Shown piece after piece: positions 52,484 through 60,867 of a DNA stretch of 64,000 nucleotides (position 1 is its first letter; every line of letters starts with the position of its first letter). The position numbers and the translations under genes are program-made. Under the pieces are notes generated by a model. The model saw only the letters and a list, made by a program, of their open reading frames with translations. It had not been told where the DNA came from and did not search any database. The DNA is from Chloroflexi bacterium UBA4730. Lineage in GTDB: Bacteria > Chloroflexota > Limnocylindria > P2-11E. The stretch covers positions 73,942 through 137,941 of the forward strand of contig DHJC01000073.1 of NCBI GenBank assembly GCA_002404155.1, given 5' to 3'.

Positions 52484-52518
52484 ACCACGATCGTGGTCAG
52501 TTCGACCACGATTGTGGT
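52484..52518. promoter_or_regulatory. Twin palindromic operator of the MNT-HEPN pair
   Basis: ACCACGATCGTGGT at 52484-52497 and ACCACGATTGTGGT at 52505-52518, centres 21 bases apart, lie 13-47 bases upstream of the MNT start. The spacing suits two dimers on one face of the helix. Confidence 0.75.
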
Positions 52519-52682
52519 AGCGCCGGCCCGCTAGACCTCCGTCAGGCTGAGCTCTGCTCGGTCGTCCCCATATCACTGCGGAGTATCTGTCGTAGATCAG
52601 CCCAAACCAGTCGAACCCAGATGGCGGGCAGCCTTCGGACTCGCTTGGGAATCGTTCGCTCACGATCCACCAGGGCCTGCCT

Positions 52683-52885
52683 TCACGACATCAGATCGCG
52701 GCGGGTCGGGACCGGTGCGCCGCTGCGATACACCGCGAGGTACTTCTGGAGGTCCCAGGTGCTCAGGAACGCCGTCGCCGACTGGACGCCCGACTGGTAG
52801 AGGTTGTCTTTGTCCTGCGAGGTGAGGTCGACGTTGACGGCGGAAACGCCGAGCGTCGGTATGAGGATCGAGCGCACGCTCACGC
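52683..52885 (-). pseudogene. C-terminal stump of a patatin-like phospholipase gene
   Basis: The minus-strand frame VRSILIPTLGVSAVNVDLTS continuing YQSGVQSATAFLSTWDLQKY resembles the end of patatin-family hydrolases. It has no catalytic part and is cut off at the IS21-like repeats on its upstream side. Confidence 0.45.
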
Positions 52886-52910
52886 CGCCGCTCGTTCCGC
52901 CTCCGTCAGG

Positions 52911-52976
52911 GGTGGGCCATTCGTCGGAACCGGTGGGCCATTTCGATCGGAACGCCTGGGCCATTACCGTCGGAAT
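52911..52976 (+). mobile_element. IS21-like terminal repeats without the element
   Basis: Three direct units of 20-23 bases, GGTGGGCCATTCGTCGGAAC, GGTGGGCCATTTCGATCGG and CCTGGGCCATTACCGTCGG, as found in multiple-repeat ends of IS21-family elements. No IstA or IstB gene is near. Confidence 0.5.
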
Positions 52977-53112
52977 CCGCAAGGAGCTCGTCGAATCCGG
53001 AAAGCTCTGCCCGGTGATCGATCGCCAGTACAGCCTGAGCGAAGCCGCGGATGCCGTTGGCTACGTCGGAAGCGGTCAGGCTCGGGCCTAGGTCGTCATC
53101 AACGTGGCCTGA
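52975..53112 (+). pseudogene. C-terminal stump of a zinc-type alcohol dehydrogenase
   Basis: The frame reads IRKELVESGKLCPVIDRQYS, then LSEAADAVGYVGSGQARA, a TAG stop at 53089 where the family has Lys, and VVINVA before the final stop. This matches the end of quinone-oxidoreductase-like ADHs. It is a truncated gene interrupted by a stop. Confidence 0.55.
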
Positions 53113-53186
53113 GCCCAGAGGAGAGCACGCCGAAGGAAGCTGACGCATGATGCTTCGGAACCAGAAGGCGCTCCTCGAGGGGATCG

Positions 53187-53486
53187 ATGCGTGAGCAGCT
53201 GGCTGGCCGCGTCAGCGGCGCGGCCGTGATCGTCCTGTCCCTGACCGCGCTGATCGTCGTCCTGACCGGGTACCTGCAGCCGCACCAGTTCGCGCGACCG
53301 GACGAGGGCACGCGGGCCCACCTCTTCCAGCTCTCAATCGTGGCGCTGGTCCCGGCGCTCCTGCTCTACCTCGCGACCGCGGACTGGCGGCGGCCGTGGC
53401 GCAACGCACGGCTCCTCGCCGTCGCCGGGGTCGCCGTGGTGCTGGCGTTCGGCGCCCTCTACTACGGCGAGCACTACTACCGGTAG
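53187..53486 (+). CDS. Small membrane protein (99 residues)
   Basis: Three helices: AAVIVLSLTALIVVLTGYL, LFQLSIVALVPALLLYLAT and LLAVAGVAVVLAFGALYYG. GAGGGGATCG upstream of the ATG gives a ribosome site. No family recognised. Confidence 0.65.
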   Translation: MREQLAGRVSGAAVIVLSLTALIVVLTGYLQPHQFARPDEGTRAHLFQLSIVALVPALLLYLATADWRRPWRNARLLAVAGVAVVLAFGALYYGEHYYR

Positions 53487-53643
53487 CTCCGGGAGCGGAC
53501 CTCGTGGCGCGCGATAGGGTTAATCGCCGGGGCCGCGGCCCTCGCAGCGGTACGGCTCGCTCCCGCGCTACGGCCATTCCTGATCGCCGGCCATCTCCGA
53601 CCCGCGTCGAGCGGTCCGACGCCGGGTCCAGCGATTCCGCATA

Positions 53644-53665
53644 GAGGCGGCCTGCTGCCCGCCTC
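53644..53665. repeat. GAGGCGG hairpin, inverted copy
   Basis: Reverse complement of the hairpin at 42873 with one base changed. The surrounding 53487-53971 has no convincing gene on either strand. Confidence 0.6.
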
Positions 53666-53971
53666 ACGGACGATGCGCGGCTCACTCACGCCGTGGAATG
53701 TAACTCGACGGCCGGAGGCAATTCACGGAAGGCACCGCCGTACTTGCTACCGCAGGCATGATGCGGGCCGAGAACGGGGAAGCCAAGTGGTTCAACGCCG
53801 CGCAGTCCGACCGGAAGCGCCGCACCGCACCCGGGGCCGCGACCGCGGCTCGCGACGTGTCTGCGCATGTTCTCGCGAGGCGTCATCGAGAAATGGCTGC
53901 CCGAATGGCTGCCCAAGAATCGCGCGGCGATATTGCCGACGAAAAACTCGCGAGTTCTCGACTAGATTCAG

Positions 53972-54125
53972 TAGCCCGGAGGGGATTCGAACCCCCTGAC
54001 CTCTTCCTTGAAAGGAAATCGCTGCAGGAAAGCGACCTAGAACTCTCCCGAGGGCCAATCGTTCGAATAGTCCAAGACGTTGACGCGCTGGACGGACCAA
54101 ACCGCGCATCAGAAAAGCGACCTAG
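53972..54125 (-). repeat. Composite tRNA-half element R3
   Basis: tRNA-like half at 54013-53972 (minus strand), with one extra C in the T-arm stem. The tail carries GGAAAGCGACCTAG, then from 54080 a block starting ACGCGCTGGACGGACC and a second AAAAGCGACCTAG. This second tail type is shared with R6 and the degenerate copy at 55290. Confidence 0.75.
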
Positions 54126-54240
54126 GCTGCATGCGTGGACTGATTACCAGGTCGCCCCAGTGATGATCCTCGACGGGCCTCGGGGTACGAGAGCGCGTGC
54201 TTGCGCACCGCCACGAGCGCCGCCTTCGGGGTCGGGCCGG

Positions 54241-54780
54241 TCATCGCGCCGACGCGAGCTCGTTCAGCTTCAACACGGTGCGCCAGTTGCGCGCCGTGCC
54301 GCCGGCCCCGATCGCCTTCGGCTTGGCGAGGACGGCGGCCGCGAGCTTTGAACGGCCCATTCCGTCGGGTAGGTACAGGTAGAGCTCGCGGCCGACAGCC
54401 GCACAGCGCTCCGGCGCGAACGCGCGCGCGTCGACGGTCGGCACGTTCGCCGGAGGGCGCGCCGCCAAGAACGCGACGTGCAGGTGGTCGGCATCCGCAT
54501 CGGGAAAGGGACTGTCCTCGATCACCCGCGCGAGCTGGCCGGCGGTGCGCAACACGACGGGCACCGAGAACCCCGCGGCCTTGGCGATCCGCTTCTCGAG
54601 CTCGGCCGCGAGCGTGGGCTCCGATCGCGCCGCGTGGGTGAACACGACATTGCCGCTCTGGATGTACGTCGCGACGTCATCCGCATCGGCGGCGACGAAG
54701 ATCTCGCGCAGGTCGGCCATCTTGATCATGCGATTGCCACCAACGTTGATCCCGCGAAGCAGCGCGACATAGGCCGGCAT
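54241..54780 (-). CDS. DUF1697 protein
   Basis: 179 residues starting MPAYVALLRGINVGGNRMIK, with YIQSGNVVFTH and the C-terminal RNWRTVLKLNELA: the complete DUF1697 pattern. Family function is unknown. It is the first gene unit between elements R3 and R4. Confidence 0.92.
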   Translation of the reverse strand: MPAYVALLRGINVGGNRMIKMADLREIFVAADADDVATYIQSGNVVFTHAARSEPTLAAELEKRIAKAAGFSVPVVLRTAGQLARVIEDSPFPDADADHLHVAFLAARPPANVPTVDARAFAPERCAAVGRELYLYLPDGMGRSKLAAAVLAKPKAIGAGGTARNWRTVLKLNELASAR

Positions 54781-54812
54781 CGCGGCGAACGTAGCAGGTG
54801 GCCAAGCGGGAC

Positions 54813-55034
54813 CTAGTTCGGGATGACGGGGTGGTCTATGAGCTTCTCGTAGAGCGCCTTGACGGCGATGCGGAGGTCGTCAAAGTAGCGCTCGACGACG
54901 AAGTAGTAGCCACCGTTTTCTTCACCGATCCCGCAGCTCTCGCGGCCTCGCGTCATGAAACCGTCGCAGTCGCGCTTGACGGCGTACTCGTGGGCCAATC
55001 CGTTTCGGAAGACCGTCACAGCAGAAAAGCGCAC
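54813..55034 (-). CDS. Small hypothetical protein in a repeat-bounded unit
   Basis: About 73 residues from a GTG at 55034. The reading FSAVTVFRNGLAHEYAVKRD and GYYFVVERYFDDLRIAVKAL has third positions strongly G/C, whereas the opposite-strand frame over the same bases does not, which favours the minus strand. No family recognised; the start lacks a ribosome site. Confidence 0.5.
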   Translation of the reverse strand: MRFSAVTVFRNGLAHEYAVKRDCDGFMTRGRESCGIGEENGGYYFVVERYFDDLRIAVKALYEKLIDHPVIPN

Positions 55035-55081
55035 CGGCACGGAGGCGCCTCGCGACAATCCCCGCGTAAACGCTGCCTCTG

Positions 55082-55167
55082 TAGCCCGGAGGGGGGTCAA
55101 GCACGCGGATGTGGTAACAGTTCGGTTGGTCCAAGACGAGCGCGGATGGCTCCGGCTGGCGAGCTAA
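55082..55167 (+). repeat. Element R4, type B
   Basis: Begins with the element boundary TAGCCCGGAGGGG, then departs from the tRNA-like form. In frame it reads VKHADVVTVRLVQDERG and ends WLRLAS-stop at 55165. The same tail recurs at 55197 and 62978. Confidence 0.65.
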
Positions 55168-55196
55168 CAGGAGCGAGGTTCGCTGGCCTGACCGGA

Positions 55197-55268
55197 CTCA
55201 AGGTCCCTGATGTTGAAACAATCCGACTCGTTCGTGACGAACGCGGGTGGCTCCGGCTGGCGGGCTGA
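55197..55268 (+). repeat. Type B block, second copy
   Basis: Reads LKVPDVETIRLVRDERG and ends WLRLAG-stop. Many of the base differences from 55096-55167 are silent or conservative at the protein level. Confidence 0.6.
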
Positions 55269-55289
55269 ACGCTGTTGTCCAGTCACGCA

Positions 55290-55427
55290 AACCTCAAGAG
55301 TTCGAATGCCCATCATCCACCTGCCAGGGCTCGTCGTTGAACGGAAAGTGTCGAAGAAAAGCGACCTAGCTGAGCACGAATGACGCGCCGGACCGACCAG
55401 AAACGCACGTCAGAAGAACGACCTGTG
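55290..55427 (-). repeat. Degenerate tRNA-half element R4'
   Basis: GTTCGAATGCCCATCA at about 55301 and GGAAAGTGTCGAAG at 55343 are worn copies of the tRNA-like half. The tail AAGCGACCTAG, GACGCGCCGGACCGACC and CAGAAGAACGACCTG is well kept. No gene lies in 55035-55537. Confidence 0.55.
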
Positions 55428-55537
55428 CATGACGCGGTGCCCGCTCGCCTAATTCGCCGCTCGGAGCTCGTCCCGCGACAGCACGCTCACCGGGCCGGAT
55501 GCTAGGCGGCCGGGCGGCCAGGTGCCACACTTTCGCG

Positions 55538-58500
55538 GTGCTCGCGACCCGCACATTCCTGTTCTCCGATCTCCGTGAGTACACGGCCTTCGTCGAGCGA
55601 CATGGCGATGTCGCGGCCAGGGAGCTCATCGAGAGCTATCGCCGGATCGTCCGGGCGGAGATCGCCAAGCACGAGGGCGCCGAGATCAAGACCGAGGGCG
55701 ACTCCTTCTATGTCGTGTTCTCGGGGACCCGCGCCGCGGTCAGCGCAGCCCTCGCGATCCTCCGCGAGGCCGACCGTTACTCGGCGCACCGACCGGAGCG
55801 CCCGATGCGGATCGGCATCGGCGTCCACGCGGGCGAGCCCGTGCCGCACGAGGGGCAGTACGTCGGGTCGGCGGTCATCGTCGCGGCCAGGCTGGCGCAG
55901 ACGGCGGCCGCTGGCGAGCTGCTCGTCACCGACGTCGTGCGCGGCCTGCTGCCTCGAGACGCGAACACCCCGATGGAGGAGCGCGCGGTCTCGCTCAAGG
56001 GGATCGCGAACCCGCCGCTCGTGTACGCCGTCCGCCGGGCCGACGGGCCCGCGCGCGAGCGGGCCGTCGAGCCGGGGGTCGTGATCGCCGCCGCGCCGCC
56101 GGTGTCTCGGCAGATCCTGTCACCGGCGGTCATCGGTCGTGACCGCGAGCTCGCGACGCTCGAGGCGCTCCTCACCGAGGCGCGCGCCGGGCGGGGACGG
56201 ACGGTGCTGGTCGCTGGCGAGGCCGGCCTCGGCAAGAGCGCGCTGCTCCGGCTGTTCGCGGCGCGCGCCCGAGCGACCGGCGCGCGCGTGCTCGTCGGCG
56301 AGTGCACCGAGATCGAGGCTCGGCGACCGTTCGGGCCGTTCATCGACGCGCTCGCGGGCGGGGGCCTCGAGCCTCCCGAGGCGCTCGGTCGCGGCGGCCC
56401 CGGGGCCCAGCTGCTCGAGGAAGCCGAGCGCTACCGGGTCCACGCGCGGTTCGCCCTGCGCATCGGCGATGCCGCTGCCGCGGGCCCGGTCGTCGTGGTG
56501 GTTGAGGATCTCCACTGGGGAGACGAGGCGACGTACGAGCTGTTCCCGTACCTCGCGCGGAAGCTGCGTGATCGGCCGGTCCTGCTGCTCGCTACGTACC
56601 GCAGCGACGAGCTGCACCGCACGCATCCGCTCAATCACGTCCTCGCGGAGCTCGCGCGCGGCCGCCTCGCCGAGGAGATCCGGCTCAAGCCGCTCACCAT
56701 CGAGGAGCTGGGCGACGTCATCCGGCTCGCCCTGGGCCTGTCGCGTCCGCCGACGGCACCGTTCCGCCAAGCGCTCTACGAGCGTACCGAGGGCAATCCG
56801 TTCTTCCTTGAGGAGATCCTCCGCGCGCTCGTGGACAACGGCGAGCTCGAGTATCGGGACGGCGCGTGGCGGCGGACGAAGGACGTGTCCGATCTCGCGA
56901 TCCCCGTTTCGATCCGCGACGCGGTCCAGCAACGGCTCATGGGGATCCCCGAGACCGCGCGTCGCGTCATCCAGGTGGCGGCGGTGATCGGACAGCGATT
57001 CGAGTTCGACGTGCTCCGCGAGGTGAGCGGGCTGGACGAGGAACCGGTCTTCGACGCCGTCCGCGCGGCGATCGACGCGCAGCTCGCGGCCGAGGAGCCC
57101 GAGTCGGATCGCGAGTCATACCGCTTCCGCCACGCGCTGTCGCGCGAAGCCGTTGTGGCCGATCTTCTTTCGCGTGAGCGCCGGATCCTGCACCGGTCGG
57201 TCGGCGAGGTCCTGGAGCGGCGCGGTCCGGACCGCGTGGAGGAGCTCGCCTACCACTTCGATGAGGCCCGCGATGCGCGCGCGTTCCGGTATCACGTGCT
57301 CGCCGCGGAGGAGGCGACGCGGGCCTCCGCGTTCGCCCGAGCGGTGCACCACCTCGACCGCGCGATCGAGCTCGCCCCCGATGACGAGCCGACCCTCGGC
57401 CGGCTCTACCTGCGACTATCGGACATGGCCTTCGCGAGCGATGATCTGGCGCGATCGCTGCGCGCAGCGCAGGAAGCCGAGCGCGTGTCCCGGGCAGCGG
57501 AAGATCCCGAAGGCCAAGGCGAGGCGCTGCGGAGGGAAGCACGCGTCACCTGGCACTTCGGGAACGCTGGAGCCGCCGCCGAGCTCGCCCGCAGCGCGGT
57601 CGCGCTGCTCGAGCCGCTCGGCCCGAGCCGGGCGCTCGCCGGGTCGCTTGCCGAGCTCGCGCGCCTCGCGATGATCGACGTCCGAGCGGATGAGGCCGTC
57701 GGCGACGCGCGGCGGGCGGTCGCGATGGCGAAGGAAACGAGCGCCCTGGATATCGAGATCGATGCGCTGAACACGCTCGGGGCGGCGATGGCGAATGAAG
57801 AGGGCATCGGCCTGCTCCGAACAAGCCTTGCCCTGGCCCTCGAACACGGCATGCCCGCCGCTGCCGAGCGGGCATACAACAATCTCTACGCAACCCTCTT
57901 CCGGACCTCCGACGAGGCGAACGCTGTGGCGCAGGTGCACGAAGAGTCGAGCGCGCACGCGCGACGCTTCGGCATCAGGCCGGAGGGGTACGTTACCCGC
58001 GAGTCCCGCTTGGCCTTCCATGACGGCGAGTGGGACCGGCTGTTGGAGCTCGTCGACCAGTCGCGCAACGAGACGACGTGGTCGGCGGAACGGTCGTTGA
58101 CTGAGGCGTTCGTTCGGGTGGCGCGCGACGGGCCGCAGGCGGCGATCTTCGCCGCCGTGGAGGGGGCCCGGACGCGTCTGCTCCCGGCCGATCAACAGGG
58201 GCGAGCCGAAACTGGACGTGCTGGCCTTCCGTATCTTCTGGCTGGTCGCGATCGGGAGGCCCTCGAACGGGCGGACGCGAGCCTCGAGTCAGCGATCGCG
58301 AGCGGGTTCGGGTACCTCGGCATCGTCGGCTGTCCGGCCATCGTCGCCGCGCACCGACTTGGTGACGTTGCGGCCCTCGCCCGGTGGACAGGGGCGATCC
58401 TCGAGCACGGCGACGCTCCCTGGGCGCTGCGCACGCAACGGCCGTTCGCCCGCGGCGCGCTCGCTCGGGCCGACGGCCGGGGCGAGGAAGCCGCGCGGCT

Positions 58501-58732
58501 CTTCGCGGAGGCTGCCGCAGAGGCGGACCGCCAGCCGCCGCTCTTCTTCTGCGCGACCCTGGCTCGCCTCGCGCGAGCGGAGCTGCTCGCTCAGGCGAGC
58601 GACCTTGAGGGTGCTGCGGCAGAGGTCGAGCGCGCGAAGGCGTTCTGGCGAAAGGTCACGGCGACCTGGTATCTCGCCGAGCTGGATCGCTGGGCTCGCG
58701 AACGCGGCATCCCGGCCGAAGCGCGTGCCTGA
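55538..58732 (+). CDS. Cyclase-like / AAA ATPase / TPR regulator with a degenerate cyclase
   Basis: 1064 residues from GTG 55538 (an ATG at 55499 adds 13). Cyclase fold 1-165: Asp residues in FLFSDLREYTAF and IKTEGDSFYVVF are kept, but the GxxVNxAAR motif is YVGSAVIVAARL, so the transition-state Asn is Ile. ATPase with VAGEAGLGKSALLRLF and VVVVEDLHWGDEA, then long TPR-like helices. Same architecture as 47658-50825. It probably acts as a nucleotide sensor rather than an active cyclase. Confidence 0.88.
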   Translation: MLATRTFLFSDLREYTAFVERHGDVAARELIESYRRIVRAEIAKHEGAEIKTEGDSFYVVFSGTRAAVSAALAILREADRYSAHRPERPMRIGIGVHAGEPVPHEGQYVGSAVIVAARLAQTAAAGELLVTDVVRGLLPRDANTPMEERAVSLKGIANPPLVYAVRRADGPARERAVEPGVVIAAAPPVSRQILSPAVIGRDRELATLEALLTEARAGRGRTVLVAGEAGLGKSALLRLFAARARATGARVLVGECTEIEARRPFGPFIDALAGGGLEPPEALGRGGPGAQLLEEAERYRVHARFALRIGDAAAAGPVVVVVEDLHWGDEATYELFPYLARKLRDRPVLLLATYRSDELHRTHPLNHVLAELARGRLAEEIRLKPLTIEELGDVIRLALGLSRPPTAPFRQALYERTEGNPFFLEEILRALVDNGELEYRDGAWRRTKDVSDLAIPVSIRDAVQQRLMGIPETARRVIQVAAVIGQRFEFDVLREVSGLDEEPVFDAVRAAIDAQLAAEEPESDRESYRFRHALSREAVVADLLSRERRILHRSVGEVLERRGPDRVEELAYHFDEARDARAFRYHVLAAEEATRASAFARAVHHLDRAIELAPDDEPTLGRLYLRLSDMAFASDDLARSLRAAQEAERVSRAAEDPEGQGEALRREARVTWHFGNAGAAAELARSAVALLEPLGPSRALAGSLAELARLAMIDVRADEAVGDARRAVAMAKETSALDIEIDALNTLGAAMANEEGIGLLRTSLALALEHGMPAAAERAYNNLYATLFRTSDEANAVAQVHEESSAHARRFGIRPEGYVTRESRLAFHDGEWDRLLELVDQSRNETTWSAERSLTEAFVRVARDGPQAAIFAAVEGARTRLLPADQQGRAETGRAGLPYLLAGRDREALERADASLESAIASGFGYLGIVGCPAIVAAHRLGDVAALARWTGAILEHGDAPWALRTQRPFARGALARADGRGEEAARLFAEAAAEADRQPPLFFCATLARLARAELLAQASDLEGAAAEVERAKAFWRKVTATWYLAELDRWARERGIPAEARA

Positions 58733-58854
58733 GCGCATTCCGAAGCCCGTGTCCGCGTCGAAGACGGTCTTCACGAAAACGATGCTGCCCAGCGACCCGA
58801 ATCCCTCGGGCAAGGAGGCGGGTCACGCGAATCCCCGCGTAAGCATTGCGTCAG

Positions 58855-58866
58855 TAGCCCGGATGG
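58855..58866 (-). repeat. Element R5, boundary only
   Basis: TAGCCCGGATGG is left before the insertion sequence. The bases before it (ATCCCCGCGTAA at 58831) also precede R4, so the shared element extends left of the boundary in these two copies. Confidence 0.55.
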
Positions 58867-58880
58867 TGATGGGTTCCGGC

Positions 58881-60132
58881 ACATCGGAGACAGATGTGTC
58901 AGGACATAGGAGACACCGCGACGAAGGGGTGCTCCTATGGATATCGGGCCGTACCTGGTCGAAGCCCATCTGCGCGAGGGCCGCACGGTGGCCGAGCTCG
59001 CAGCAGCGCACGGCGTCCATCGCAGCTGGCTGTACAAGCTCCTCGCCCGGTACCGCGCGGAGGGTGAAGCCGGACTGACGCTCCGTTCGCGGCGGCCGCG
59101 GCGGTCGCCGGGGGCGATGGCCCCGGACCTTGAGGACCAGATCGTCGCGCTGCGCACGAACCTCTTGGCCCAGGGCTTTGACGCCGGGGCGGTGACGATC
59201 CACTGGCACCTGGCCCGGCAGCACGGTGCGGTCCCCTCGGTGAGCTCGGTCTGGCGGGTCCTGCGGCGGCGCGGCCTGGTCACCCCGCAGCCGCGCAAGC
59301 GGCCGCGGTCCTCGTTCATCCGGTTCGAGGCAGCGCTCCCCAACGAGTGCTGGCAGTCGGACATGACCCACTGGACCCTCGCCAGCGCTGGGGCCGAGAT
59401 CGTCAACTTCATCGACGACCACAGCCGGCTCTGTCTGCGCTCGGTGGCCCTGCCGGTCGCGACGGCGATCGACGTCGGCCGGATCTTCCAGCAGGCCCGG
59501 GCCGCGTACGGGACCCCGGCGGCGGTGCTCACCGACAACGGGGCGATCTACACCGCCGGACCGCGCGGCGGGAAGGTCGTGCTCGAGACCGAGCTCGAGC
59601 GCCTCGGGATCCGGTCCAAGCATTCCCGGCCGTACCACCCCCAGACCTGCGGCAAGGTCGAGCGATTCCACCAGACCCAGAAGAAGTACCTGGCCAAGCA
59701 GCCGGCCGCGCGATCACTCGAGGCGTTGCAGGCCCAGCTCGATCGGTTCGCGGCGTACTACAACACCGAGCGGCCGCACCGGGCCCTTGGCCGGCAGACC
59801 CCCCAAGAGGTCTACGACGCGAAGCTCAAGGCCCGACCCGACGCTGCACCGGCAACCCACTTCCGGGTCCGCTACGACAAGGTCGATCACCACGGCTCAC
59901 TGACCCTGCGCTACGACTCCAAGCTCCACCACATCGGGATGGGCGCTCGGCATCGGGGCCGGCCGGTGGTGATGCTCATCGCCGATCGCGATATCCGCGT
60001 GGTCACCGTCGAGGACGGCGAGCTGCTTCGGCACCTGACCCTTGATCCGAATCGCGACTACCAGCCGCAGACGTTGGGGCTCGCTGTCTAGGATGCATTT
60101 CTCTTATGTCTTGCCACATCGGTCTCCGATGT
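58881..60132 (+). mobile_element. IS481-type insertion sequence
   Basis: Imperfect 33-base inverted ends at 58881-58913 and 60100-60132 match at 29 positions (ACATCGGAGAC, GATGTG and GACATA in both). They enclose one transposase gene. Elements R5 and R6 flank it closely on both sides. No clear target duplication could be fixed. Confidence 0.8.
58937..60091 (+). CDS. IS481-family DDE transposase
   Basis: 384 residues. N-terminal HTH (GRTVAELAAAHGVHRSWLYK), then the rve integrase core with Asp in ECWQSDMTHW, Asp in AVLTDNGAIY and Glu in GKVERFHQTQKKYL; the spacing and HRALGRQTPQEVY end are typical for IS481. It appears intact and complete. Confidence 0.93.
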   Translation: MDIGPYLVEAHLREGRTVAELAAAHGVHRSWLYKLLARYRAEGEAGLTLRSRRPRRSPGAMAPDLEDQIVALRTNLLAQGFDAGAVTIHWHLARQHGAVPSVSSVWRVLRRRGLVTPQPRKRPRSSFIRFEAALPNECWQSDMTHWTLASAGAEIVNFIDDHSRLCLRSVALPVATAIDVGRIFQQARAAYGTPAAVLTDNGAIYTAGPRGGKVVLETELERLGIRSKHSRPYHPQTCGKVERFHQTQKKYLAKQPAARSLEALQAQLDRFAAYYNTERPHRALGRQTPQEVYDAKLKARPDAAPATHFRVRYDKVDHHGSLTLRYDSKLHHIGMGARHRGRPVVMLIADRDIRVVTVEDGELLRHLTLDPNRDYQPQTLGLAV

Positions 60133-60149
60133 CGCGACACATCACACTG

Positions 60150-60300
60150 TAGCCCGGAGGGGATTCGAACCCATGACCTCTTCCTTGAAAGGAAATGGCT
60201 GCAGAGAAGCGACCTAGACAGATCAGAGACGCGAATCGCTCGAGAAGAAAACGAGTTGACGCGCCGGACGGACCAAATCGCGAGTCAGAAAAGCGACCTG
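60150..60300 (-). repeat. Composite tRNA-half element R6
   Basis: The best-preserved second-type element. tRNA-like half at 60190-60150, then GGCTGCAGAGAAGCGACCTAG-like sequence, a spacer, a block GACGCGCCGGACGGACC from about 60257, and AAAAGCGACCTG at 60289. Confidence 0.75.
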
Positions 60301-60326
60301 TTCAGCTGGCATGGGATAGTGGCGTC

Positions 60327-60815
60327 GTGAACCGTGTGCCATCACAGTCCCCGCAGCCTGCCCCGCTGGACGACTCGCAGACCGCCGCGGTCGCGGGGGA
60401 GCTTGACACGCGTCTGCGGGCGGAGTTTCCAGCTGCGTTCGCGGGCATCGTGCGCGCAGCTGACGGCGGACTCGAGGTCTACTCGACCGGTGATCCGGAG
60501 CTCTTGCTCGAGGTGCAAAAACTCCGGGCCGACAGGGGCGGCGGAATCGCCATTCGGGTGGTGACCGGAGTGACCAACAGTCTCGCGGTGCTTGAGCGCC
60601 TACACGAGGACGTCCGTGTCCGGAACGGCGAGCTGAGGGCTCGTGGCATCGTTCTCGGCTGGGGAATTGACGTTCGCGGGAACCGACTTCGGCTGGAGGT
60701 CGTCGATCTCACGGCGGAGAAGGCTGCGTTCCTCAAGACGGCCTTCGGCGCGGCGCGGGTCGAGGTCGTCGAGGGTCAGTTGTTCGCGCCTAGCACGAGC
60801 GCCGCGCATCAGTAG
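60327..60815 (+). CDS. S1-protease-propeptide-like small protein
   Basis: 162 residues, GTG start. RAEFPAAFAGIVRAADGGLE, VVTGVTNSLAVLERLHEDV and WGIDVRGNRLRLEVVDL follow the order of the propeptide/N-terminal repeats of streptogrisin-type S1 proteases, but no protease domain follows. The stop codon TAG is the first three bases of element R7, so the unit ends exactly at the repeat boundary. Confidence 0.7.
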   Translation: MNRVPSQSPQPAPLDDSQTAAVAGELDTRLRAEFPAAFAGIVRAADGGLEVYSTGDPELLLEVQKLRADRGGGIAIRVVTGVTNSLAVLERLHEDVRVRNGELRARGIVLGWGIDVRGNRLRLEVVDLTAEKAAFLKTAFGAARVEVVEGQLFAPSTSAAHQ

Positions 60816-60854
60816 CCCGGATGGGATTCGAACCCATGACCTCTTCCTTGAAAT
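60814..60854 (-). repeat. tRNA-half element R7
   Basis: Minus-strand T-arm ATGGG-TTCGAAT-CCCAT: both stem sides differ from R1 in a compensating way, so the arm still pairs. The tail is short. Confidence 0.75.
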
Positions 60855-60867
60855 GAAATGGCTGCAA

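Noticed and set aside
53673..53999. Plus-strand frames in the gap before R3
   Set aside because: They end inside the repeat, have poor third-position bias and no recognisable motif.
54798..55268. Plus-strand gene over the small minus-strand gene
   Set aside because: Its third positions are less G/C-biased than the minus-strand frame and it runs through two repeat blocks.
50613..60330. Apparent proteins reading SPEGIRTPDLFLE or ARRGFEPLTSSL on the plus strand
   Set aside because: These are antisense readings of the tRNA-like halves. Such peptides are a known artefact of tRNA-gene antisense frames.
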